Positions 1 to 7,209 of a stretch of 15,982 nt of DNA are shown here, in pieces (positions within the stretch are counted from its first letter, which is position 1; the number at the start of each line of letters is the position of its first letter). The translations under genes were made by a program, and so were the position numbers. The notes below the pieces were generated by a model. That model had not been told where the DNA came from, did not search any database, and saw only the letters and a list, made by a program, of their open reading frames with translations. The DNA is from IOR16 sp034927775 (GTDB taxonomy: Bacteria; Bacillota; Clostridia; Peptostreptococcales; Anaerovoracaceae): assembly GCA_034927775.1 (NCBI GenBank), contig JAYFPL010000015.1:1-15982 (forward strand). Direction: 5' to 3'.

Positions 1-3000
1 AATAACGGCGACTACACCATTACAGATGTAGCACCGGGCGATTATACCATTGAAATCAGCAAAACCGGCTATATCACAGCCACTATTACACTTGTTGTTA
101 TCACCGCTGACGATATTACAGGCAGGAATCATGCACTGGCTCCTGTCGCAGCCACCTACACCGTAAGCGGTACGGTTAGCGATGACAGTACCGATGCAGG
201 GCTTGCAGGTGCCACCGTACAGCTGAAAAACAACGGTAGCGCTGTAGGTGCTCCTGCCACCACCGACGCTAGTGGTAACTTCACCATTTCCGGTGTTGCT
301 CCGAATGGCTATACGATACAGGTCAGCAAGGAGGGCTACGGCACAGTCGAAGGTACTGTTACGGTAAACAATGCCGATTTGCCCAATAATCAGTTTACCC
401 TGAGACCCATCAACACCGCAGGCTTTATCCTAAAGCTGGGGGACACCGAACTTAATCCCACCACCACTACAGAAATCAGTGGTAACGGCTACAGCTATAC
501 CTATAATAGCAGTACCCTTTCCGGAACACTGGCTCTAAATGACTACAGCAATACCGGTGTAAGCAGGACAACGGATACAAATAACGATGTGATTCAGTCC
601 GCCCTGTTTGCCAATTTCCCTCTTACCATCACTTTGGGAGATGGGACTTCAAATTCCCTTAACGCAGGGGATGCCACAGATGCCTATAGTGCAGGCATTT
701 ACATGGATGGTGCTGCGACCTTGCACATTTTGGGGAGCGGTGCTACCTTGACGGCAACCGGCGGCACAGCCATGAGTGAGGATACATCAAGCTATGGCAT
801 CTATGGCGATGAGATTTTCGTTGACGGTGGCACGCTAACCGCCGTCAACAGCACAGCGGAAATAAATAATGCTTCCATAAACGCTAATGCCGTTACCGTA
901 ACCGACGGTAGTCTGGTCGCACAGGGCTACAAGTACGGTATCGTGTGTGGTGACCTAACCGTCAGTGGCAGTGGCACTGTAACGGCAACAGCTGCCGTCG
1001 ATGGGATTCACGTCAAAGACACACTCACGGTCAGTGAAAACGGAAATGTGACCGGCGAGGCAACCGGCAGCGCCTCCGGTCTTTACAGCACGGGCATCCA
1101 AGCCAAGGAATTTATACTTAATGATAAGGCTATCGTCACCGGCATAGGTGGAGCTGTGAGTGGTGAATATGCATCAAGCTACGGTATCTATGCAGAAAAC
1201 AACGGTATCACTGTAAACGGAGGTACACTTTTTGGTCGGGGCGGAAATGCCACAGGTACAAACAGTAATAGCTATGGTGTGCATTTGTCCTTCTTAAGCA
1301 AGCCCACAATTAGGGGCGGTGTCATTATCGGCATTGCAGGTACAGGTGTGGACACCTCTGCAGGACTTTCTGCAAAGTCCCAAGATAGCAATACCGTGCT
1401 GTATGTCAGCCAAAATAGTGACGGCACAGAGCTAACTGCGCTACCTTCGGGGAAAGAAGTAACCGACTATCCTTATGCTGTCAACTATATCCCCGAGGCC
1501 ACCGATAGTGCCTTTTTCCGAGATGGGGTAAGGCTGAGTGCAAACAGCAATTCCATTAAAATCCCCACTGAAAATTCAAGCACCATACGCTATCAATTTA
1601 AAATCCTTGATCAGCTTAATATACCAATGAACACCTCTGTCACATGGGGTCAAGGTGGAACCATGCCAACCGGTGTATCGGCGGGTGTAGCCAATGCAAG
1701 CGGAATTCCTATCACTGTGGCATCCACTGCTACCACAGGTAGCTTTGGCTTAATCGCCACAACAGGAGAAGGAACAGATGAAACCCGCGCCACCTTAACA
1801 GTCAATATCGTGGATAAGGTCGATGTGTCAAGCGACATCTCCTTTGAAAACGGCTCTGGCACCTACACAGGCAGTGGGCTGACCCACGAAACCGCCGTCT
1901 TTAACGGCACAGAAAGCGGAACAGGTTCATTTACCTACACCTATGCTGTCCCTATAGACTCCACAGGTGACTTAGATACAAATGGCAAACCGCTGGGTGC
2001 AGGAGCATATAACGTTACCGCTGTCTATGAGGACGATACTCAAAGGGGCGAGGCGACAGCTACCTTTACTGTCAATAAGGCAACCCCTGTAATCACAGGT
2101 GTCAGGGCGGTGAATACGACTGTCTATCCGACCTCGTATGTGGTGCTAAACCACACCGACAGCCATGTAGGAAGATTGACGCTGGACGATGGGCAAGCGC
2201 TCACCGTGGGCACAAAGGACTATAACTGGACCTTTACCCCCACGGATGCGGAAAATTACAACAATGCAACAGGCACGATATCTATCACCGTGGTGGAGGA
2301 CAACATTGTCAGCCTAACCGTCACCACACCACCGAGCAAAACCACCTATCGGCACGGCGAAACCCTTGACAAAACAGGGCTTGTGCTTACCGCAACCCTT
2401 ACAAGCGGTTCCACTGTGAGAGTGGGACATAACGACATGAGCGTGACCTACCAAAACGGCAATGCGTTTGTGGCAGGTGATACCTCAGTCACCCTTGGCT
2501 ACGGTGGCTTGACCGCTACCCAAGCGGTGACAGTGAACAAGGTGGATTACACAGGCATCAAAGCAGTATCCACCACCGTACTTTCCGCAGGGCAAAGTGC
2601 AACATTGACGCTCCCTAACTTGCCCGACGGTGCATACTATGTCTCAGCGTCTGACGGCGGAGGAGCCATCACTATGACGGATATTGCCCTCGGAGTGGAA
2701 AGCTCCGGTGCCGAATTTCTCGTCTATACTGCCCCTGCAAGCACAGCGGGGCAAACAGGCACAATCACAATCACCGTCACAGGGGCGACATACTATAATG
2801 ATTATACTGTTACCGTAACGGTGACCTCCACCGACAAAACTCCACAAGACATTTCCTATGCTGTGGGAGCTGTCAGCAAAACCTATGGAGAGATATATAC
2901 CAATGAGCTCACCAAAACCACAGTAAACGGCGATATTACCTATGCAAGTGACGATACAGCCGTTGCAACGGTAAACAGAAGCACAGGTGAGGTGACCCTC

Positions 3001-4659
3001 AAAGGTGCAGGCACTGCCACCATTACCGCAACCGCCCAAGAAACCGCTACCCACGCAGAGGCAGCAGCAAGCTATACGATAACGGTGGCGAAAAGAGCAA
3101 TACTTGTAAAGCCTAGGGATTTCACCATTAAATCCAATGAGAATATGCCGACCTTTGACTGGAGCATATTTGGCATAGCAGTAAATGATAATCTTGTTCC
3201 AACCAATCCCGATGCCATTGCTATGCAGGCACAGGAAAATGGCGTACCGCTAACCACTGTCAAGGTAGGTACGTTTGATATTGTCTTTACCACCGCACCA
3301 ACCTTTGCAGAGGCAGTGAATAACAATTATAACATCACAATCGGCACAGGCACACTGACTGTAACACAATATAACTCTGGTGGCGGCGGCTCCGGTGGCG
3401 GTGGCTCCACAGGCGGCGGCAGTAACACCACAGTAACCACGCCTCCGTCGACAACCGAAAATCCGAATCCACCTACCGAGGTAATTGTGGCGGTAAAGCC
3501 TGCTGTTTCCGGCGACACGGTAAGCGCGGATGTATCTGAAAAGACCGTGGATAACGCCATCACAAAGGCACAGGCAGAAGCGAAGAAACACGGCACAAGC
3601 GAAAATGGTATTATGGTGGAAATCAAGGTGGACACTAAGAATACCAAAGCAGAAAACATTACCACAGGCCTGCCGAAAGAAAGCGTAGACGCTCTTGTGA
3701 AGGCAGGTGCAAAGGAGCTTCGTATCACAAGTGAAATTGCCGACATCAGCTTGAATTTGGATACCCTAAAGGAAATTCAAAAGCAAGTTGGAGCAGATGT
3801 AAAGGTTACAGCGAAAAAGGTGGATAACAACACACTTTCTTCTGAAGCAAAGAAAATCGTAGGCAATCGCCCTGTGTATGATTTTGCTATCACAGGAACA
3901 AACGGTAAAAAGGTAACGGACTTTGGCAGCGGCAGTGTTTCCGTTTCTATTCCTTACACCTTGGGAGCAAACGAAAATGCCGCAAATGTAGTGGCTTATT
4001 ACATTGACAGCAACGGCAATATAACCGAAATGCCAAACTCAGTTTATGACCCTGTAACCAAAACCCTCAGCTTCGTCACCGACCACTTCTCGAGATTTGC
4101 GGTTGGCTACAAGGCGATCAATGTCAAATTTACAGACATTACAAACCACTGGGCAAAAGACAGCATTGAATTTGTAGCCGCCCGTGGATTGCTGAAAGGA
4201 ACAGGCGATAACAAATTCTCGCCTAACACCTCTATGACGAGAGGAATGTTTGTCACCGCCCTCGGCAGACTAGCTGAAATTGATCCTGCGAAGTATACAA
4301 AGAGCAGCTTCACCGATGTAAAAGCAGATGCGTACTATATGCCGTATGTGGAATGGGCAAGCAAAAATGGCATTGTAAACGGCATTGGCGATGGAAAGTT
4401 TGCACCTGAGCAAAGCATTACCCGTGAACAAATGGCTGTGATTATGGCAAACTACGCAAAGGCAATCGGCTTTGAACTTTCAAAGGTTCATGCTGAAAAC
4501 ATCTTTGCGGACAGTGCTAAAATCAGCAGCTACGCAAAGGATGCAGTAAAAGCTATGCAGATGGCTGGCGTCCTTGCAGGCAAAAACGGCAATAAGTTTG
4601 ACCCACAGGGTACAGCTACCAGAGCAGAAGTTAGTGCCGTCCTCAAGTGCGTTTTGTAG
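1..4659 (+). CDS. Giant modular SLH-domain cell-surface protein (5' partial)
   Basis: The frame is open from base 1, so the gene starts outside the window; the TTG at 379 is internal. Of 1552 visible residues, about 1-137 hold one partial and one whole CnaB/carboxypeptidase-regulatory-like repeat (xGNFTISGVAPxGYTIxVSKxGY). About 231-445 are a repetitive Gly/Thr/Val region with seven recurrences of a (Y)GI..LTV..GTVT unit, as in right-handed beta-helices. About 610-1120 hold Ig-like/Big and MBG-like modules (FTVNKATPVITGV, a Big_2-like segment near 950-1029). A Gly-Ser linker lies near 1126-1141, followed by a mixed domain with a helical part, and then three SLH domains near 1375-1418, 1435-1481 and 1500-1552 (FTDITNHWAKDSIEF, FTDVKADAYYMPYVEWA). 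SLH triplets bind pyruvylated secondary wall polymers, so the protein is presumably exported and wall-anchored. Substrate and adhesive role cannot be told. Codon use is more GC-rich than in all genes downstream. Identification as an SLH surface protein is firm; module limits are approximate. Confidence 0.93.
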   Translation, partial: NNGDYTITDVAPGDYTIEISKTGYITATITLVVITADDITGRNHALAPVAATYTVSGTVSDDSTDAGLAGATVQLKNNGSAVGAPATTDASGNFTISGVAPNGYTIQVSKEGYGTVEGTVTVNNADLPNNQFTLRPINTAGFILKLGDTELNPTTTTEISGNGYSYTYNSSTLSGTLALNDYSNTGVSRTTDTNNDVIQSALFANFPLTITLGDGTSNSLNAGDATDAYSAGIYMDGAATLHILGSGATLTATGGTAMSEDTSSYGIYGDEIFVDGGTLTAVNSTAEINNASINANAVTVTDGSLVAQGYKYGIVCGDLTVSGSGTVTATAAVDGIHVKDTLTVSENGNVTGEATGSASGLYSTGIQAKEFILNDKAIVTGIGGAVSGEYASSYGIYAENNGITVNGGTLFGRGGNATGTNSNSYGVHLSFLSKPTIRGGVIIGIAGTGVDTSAGLSAKSQDSNTVLYVSQNSDGTELTALPSGKEVTDYPYAVNYIPEATDSAFFRDGVRLSANSNSIKIPTENSSTIRYQFKILDQLNIPMNTSVTWGQGGTMPTGVSAGVANASGIPITVASTATTGSFGLIATTGEGTDETRATLTVNIVDKVDVSSDISFENGSGTYTGSGLTHETAVFNGTESGTGSFTYTYAVPIDSTGDLDTNGKPLGAGAYNVTAVYEDDTQRGEATATFTVNKATPVITGVRAVNTTVYPTSYVVLNHTDSHVGRLTLDDGQALTVGTKDYNWTFTPTDAENYNNATGTISITVVEDNIVSLTVTTPPSKTTYRHGETLDKTGLVLTATLTSGSTVRVGHNDMSVTYQNGNAFVAGDTSVTLGYGGLTATQAVTVNKVDYTGIKAVSTTVLSAGQSATLTLPNLPDGAYYVSASDGGGAITMTDIALGVESSGAEFLVYTAPASTAGQTGTITITVTGATYYNDYTVTVTVTSTDKTPQDISYAVGAVSKTYGEIYTNELTKTTVNGDITYASDDTAVATVNRSTGEVTLKGAGTATITATAQETATHAEAAASYTITVAKRAILVKPRDFTIKSNENMPTFDWSIFGIAVNDNLVPTNPDAIAMQAQENGVPLTTVKVGTFDIVFTTAPTFAEAVNNNYNITIGTGTLTVTQYNSGGGGSGGGGSTGGGSNTTVTTPPSTTENPNPPTEVIVAVKPAVSGDTVSADVSEKTVDNAITKAQAEAKKHGTSENGIMVEIKVDTKNTKAENITTGLPKESVDALVKAGAKELRITSEIADISLNLDTLKEIQKQVGADVKVTAKKVDNNTLSSEAKKIVGNRPVYDFAITGTNGKKVTDFGSGSVSVSIPYTLGANENAANVVAYYIDSNGNITEMPNSVYDPVTKTLSFVTDHFSRFAVGYKAINVKFTDITNHWAKDSIEFVAARGLLKGTGDNKFSPNTSMTRGMFVTALGRLAEIDPAKYTKSSFTDVKADAYYMPYVEWASKNGIVNGIGDGKFAPEQSITREQMAVIMANYAKAIGFELSKVHAENIFADSAKISSYAKDAVKAMQMAGVLAGKNGNKFDPQGTATRAEVSAVLKCVL

Positions 4660-4693
4660 AACGTGCCATCACTATCTGCGATTAAACATTAAC

Positions 4694-4743
4694 AAACGGC
4701 AGTGCCGGTGCTTGAAAATCTCAAGCTACCGACACTGCCGTTT
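4694..4743 (+). terminator. Rho-independent terminator of the SLH gene
   Basis: The arms AAACGGCAGTG (4694-4704) and CACTGCCGTTT (4733-4743) are perfectly complementary. The inside continues with CGGT-GCTTGA pairing to TCAAGC-TACCG with one bulged base, giving a long hairpin with an AAATC loop. It lies 35 bases after the stop codon. The trailing T run is short and interrupted (TTTCCTTT), so termination strength is uncertain, but position and stem length fit. Confidence 0.8.
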
Positions 4744-4746
4744 CCT

Positions 4747-4836
4747 TTAAAACCTTTTCATAATCTCCGTATATTCAAAATCAGAAAGCTCGCCTCTCTG
4801 GTTTTGCTTCCCCTGATTTCTTTTGCTTGGATGAAA
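4747..4836 (-). pseudogene. Possible 3' remnant of an unrecognised minus-strand gene
   Basis: Read on the minus strand, this stretch gives a charged, coding-like C-terminus, PSKRNQGKQNQ followed by RGELSDFEYTEIMKRF and a TAA at 4749-4747. The frame stays open further upstream to about 4900, but that part does not look coding and has no start with a ribosome binding site. I do not recognise the family. It may be the tail of a gene displaced when the SLH region and the downstream cassette were joined, or a chance open frame. Confidence 0.25.
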
Positions 4837-4884
4837 TGAAGAGAGGGTGTGACATAAGTTAATCACAGACTTCACATGTCCATA

Positions 4885-4913
4885 TTGATTAAGTAAACAT
4901 GATATAGTAATAT
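4885..4913 (+). promoter_or_regulatory. Sigma-A-type promoter of the histidine kinase operon
   Basis: TTGATT (4885-4890) and TAATAT (4908-4913) are separated by 17 bases. The predicted start near 4920 leaves a leader of about 85 bases before the kinase start. This is pattern matching only. Confidence 0.5.
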
Positions 4914-5005
4914 TATATGTAAAAATAAAATTCCTAGTGGTAGTGATTGTATGCTTATATAGGGTGAAAAAATAAAGTGTTTTTAATTAGTATGAGGTGA
5001 AGTAC

Positions 5006-6310
5006 GTGAAAGAGGCATATTTGCAAAATTATCTTATAGAAAACTATATACTTATTGCAATGGTAGTGGGTACATACTTTGTTGTTTCCATGAAATCGGC
5101 AGTAGATATATTAATAAAAAAACGAATGGTTATAAATATGACATTGCTTTTGATTCTGTCTATAGCGGAGTTCTATATGAATTATCTTAAGGAGCAAGCT
5201 ATGGTGGGATTGCCGCTCATCATAACAGGTATAACCTATTACGCTCTAAAACCTTTGGTTATGGCTTCAGTCATAAATATGGTGGAACCAAAAAATAAAT
5301 TAATCTATGTTCCCGCCATAGTGAATTTCCTTTTTTACTGTGGTGCATTTTTTAAAAATAGTGTATTTTATTTTGGACCCGATGGAAGACTTGAGCTTGG
5401 ACTTGTGGGATATGCCTTTATTGTTACGGACTGGGTATATTGGATTATATTCCTTCTTATATTGAATATGAAATTTTACAGAAAAGCAGATGTAAATCGT
5501 CTTAGCGTCTTCTTCTGTATAGCCTGGCTGATGACTGCAAATATTATGGAATCAATGGGGATGCGAACAGGGATATTGACTGAAACCTATGCCGTAGCCT
5601 TTTTGTTTTATTACCTTGTAATACATGTATATATATCACAGCAGGTAAATGAGGAAAAGGAAATAAAGCTGAGGGAGCAAAGAGTATCATTGATGCTTTC
5701 ACAGATACAGCCTCACTTCTTATACAATACATTGAATACTATCACTGCTCTTTGCCGGGCAAATCCGAAGCTTGCAGAGGAAACTACTATAAAATTTTCC
5801 AGGTATCTTAGGGAAAATATGTATAGCATGGGTGAAAATGACACACATCCTTTTTCTCAGGAGCTGGAGCATACAAATATTTATCTTGATATAGAAAAAC
5901 TGAGATTTAGGGATCGGGTAAAGGTAGAATATGATATAAAATCAGATGATTTTAATATGCCAATCTTGACGTTACAGCCAATTGTAGAAAATGCAGTCAA
6001 GCACGGAATCTGCAAAAAGCTTGAGGGAGGAACAATAAAGATTTCTACAGAGAAAAAGGGAAGGGATCACATCATAACAATTGCAGATAATGGAATAGGT
6101 TTTGAAATAGATAAGGCATTAAATGATGGAAGACCTCATGTTGGCATACAGAATGTAAATGAACGGCTAAAAAGTACGGTTAAGGCAGAAATGGAAATTA
6201 CAAGTCTCATAGGAATTGGAACAACTGTAAAAATTATTATTCCTGGGGAAAGAAAAAATATAAGACTGGAAAGTGGTGAACGACGTGAAATACTTAGTAT
6301 TGGACGATGA
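5006..6310 (+). CDS. LytS-type membrane sensor histidine kinase
   Basis: A 434-residue membrane sensor kinase that should phosphorylate the regulator encoded next to it. The GTG at 5006 is preferred over the in-frame GTG at 4997 because GAGGTG (4994-4999) is a ribosome binding site at the right distance for 5006 and overlaps the earlier codon. Residues 1-210 hold about six or seven hydrophobic segments and no recognisable extracellular ligand domain. A short linker leads to the phosphoacceptor motif QIQPHFLYNTLNT (His237), typical of the His_kinase/LytS (HPK8-like) group. The N box QPIVENAVKHG lies near 324-334, the G box ADNGIGFE near 360-367, and GIQNVNERL follows. The 3' end overlaps the regulator gene by 26 bases, implying translational coupling. 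The signal sensed cannot be read from the sequence. Family assignment is firm. Confidence 0.93.
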   Translation: MKEAYLQNYLIENYILIAMVVGTYFVVSMKSAVDILIKKRMVINMTLLLILSIAEFYMNYLKEQAMVGLPLIITGITYYALKPLVMASVINMVEPKNKLIYVPAIVNFLFYCGAFFKNSVFYFGPDGRLELGLVGYAFIVTDWVYWIIFLLILNMKFYRKADVNRLSVFFCIAWLMTANIMESMGMRTGILTETYAVAFLFYYLVIHVYISQQVNEEKEIKLREQRVSLMLSQIQPHFLYNTLNTITALCRANPKLAEETTIKFSRYLRENMYSMGENDTHPFSQELEHTNIYLDIEKLRFRDRVKVEYDIKSDDFNMPILTLQPIVENAVKHGICKKLEGGTIKISTEKKGRDHIITIADNGIGFEIDKALNDGRPHVGIQNVNERLKSTVKAEMEITSLIGIGTTVKIIIPGERKNIRLESGERREILSIGR

Positions 6311-7088
6311 GATAATTGCAGCAGAGTATCTTGCAGCATTAATATGTGAAGTTGATGAAAAAGCAGAAGTTGTAACTGCAAATAATCCTATTCAGTCACT
6401 GGAGCTTGCCAGGCAACAACAGTTTCATGTGTTCTTTATTGATATACAAATGCCGGGATTAAATGGCATAGAGCTTGCCAACAAGCTTAAGAAATCTTAC
6501 CCTAAGACCAACTTCATATTTGTGACTGGTTATTCGGATCATATGGGGGAGGCCTTCAGACTGGATGCGAGTGACTATATCATGAAGCCTGCAAATGTGA
6601 AGCAGATACGTCATGCACTCGAAAATCTTAGATATTCCTCTCAGGAGAATCCAGTAGGGAAAAAGGAACAGAGAATACAAATAACTTGCTTTGGAAATTT
6701 TGAGATACTTATAGATGGAAAACCTGTAAAATTTAAATTTGATAAGACAAAGGAACTTCTGGCATATCTTGTTCACAGAAAGGGAACAAGATGTACTTCA
6801 AAGGAAGTAATTGCAACTCTATGGGAGGAAGATGGTCATGATTCGTACTACAGGATGCTGAAAAAAGACTTGCAGGATGTGTTAAACCAGCTTGGATGTG
6901 GAGAAATAATATATAGTGAAAGAGGCCAGATTGGACTGTCCAGCTTAGAATGCATCCAGTGTGACTACTTTAAATGGGTAGAAAACAGCGTAGAGGGTAG
7001 AAAGCTTTATCATGGCGAGTATATGGCTCAGTATTCTTGGGCTGAAGAGGTTAACGCTCTCATCGAAATTGAGAAATATCTAAAATAA
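6285..7088 (+). CDS. Response regulator with SARP-type winged-helix output domain
   Basis: A 267-residue DNA-binding partner of the upstream kinase. Of three in-frame GTG codons (6273, 6276, 6285) the last is chosen: GGTGA (6275-6279) sits five bases before it and the product then starts MKYLVLDDE, a normal receiver N-terminus. Residues 1-118 form a receiver domain with acidic D7/D8, phosphoacceptor D53 (FFIDIQMPG), T81 and K101. Residues about 131-225 resemble the OmpR-like winged helix of SARP/BTAD regulators (ITCFGNFEILIDGKPVKF, then KTKELLAYLVHRKG and EVIATLWEE). The C-terminus (YHGEYMAQYSWAE) looks like only the first part of a BTAD helical domain. Overlap with the kinase gene makes them a pair. 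A direct repeat at the next gene's promoter is a plausible binding site. Receiver assignment is firm, the SARP output domain good. Confidence 0.9.
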   Translation: MKYLVLDDEIIAAEYLAALICEVDEKAEVVTANNPIQSLELARQQQFHVFFIDIQMPGLNGIELANKLKKSYPKTNFIFVTGYSDHMGEAFRLDASDYIMKPANVKQIRHALENLRYSSQENPVGKKEQRIQITCFGNFEILIDGKPVKFKFDKTKELLAYLVHRKGTRCTSKEVIATLWEEDGHDSYYRMLKKDLQDVLNQLGCGEIIYSERGQIGLSSLECIQCDYFKWVENSVEGRKLYHGEYMAQYSWAEEVNALIEIEKYLK

Positions 7089-7132
7089 CTATTTTAAATA
7101 ATATAAAAAAAATTGTCGAATATTCATATTTA

Positions 7133-7150
7133 TTGACACTTCCTTGACGG
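7133..7150 (+). promoter_or_regulatory. SARP-box-like direct heptamer repeat
   Basis: TTGACAC (7133-7139) and TTGACGG (7144-7150) are two heptamers separated by four bases, an 11-bp period, ending six bases before the -10 box. Known SARP regulators bind direct heptamers with four-base spacers about eight bases upstream of the -10 box. The neighbouring regulator has a SARP-type DNA-binding domain. That it binds here is inference, and the first copy doubles as the -35 box. Confidence 0.4.
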
Positions 7151-7162
7151 AGAGAATATTAT
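7133..7162 (+). promoter_or_regulatory. Promoter of the NhaC-family antiporter gene
   Basis: TTGACA (7133-7138) and TATTAT (7157-7162) with an 18-base spacer, 48 bases before the ATG. It gives the antiporter gene its own transcription start downstream of the regulator gene; no terminator separates the two, so read-through is also possible. Confidence 0.6.
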
Positions 7163-7209
7163 GATGCAATTGTAATTATATTAATCATCATATTTTCGGA
7201 GGTGTTTTT

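Larger units (their letters stand above)
4660..5005. other. Gene-poor junction between SLH gene and two-component cassette
   Basis: About 345 bases without an intact gene. It holds the SLH-gene terminator, the possible minus-strand gene tail, a TTTTGCTT direct repeat (4802-4809 and 4821-4828), an inverted CCTCTCT/AGAGAGG pair (4793-4799 and 4840-4846), and the promoter of the histidine kinase gene. Composition shifts here from GC-richer to AT-rich DNA. No tRNA, riboswitch or integrase site could be recognised. Confidence 0.5.

Noticed and set aside
379..381. TTG as start of the SLH protein gene
   Set aside because: The same frame is open without a stop back to base 1 and encodes repeat modules continuous with the rest; there is no ribosome binding site before the TTG.
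2644..3746. Several minus-strand open frames opposite the SLH gene
   Set aside because: They are mirror frames of a GC-richer, Thr/Gly-rich coding sequence, with low-complexity Cys/Val/Ser products and no ribosome binding sites.
4793..4846. CCTCTCT/AGAGAGG inverted repeat as an insertion-element end
   Set aside because: Only seven bases, no transposase nearby and no target-site duplication seen.
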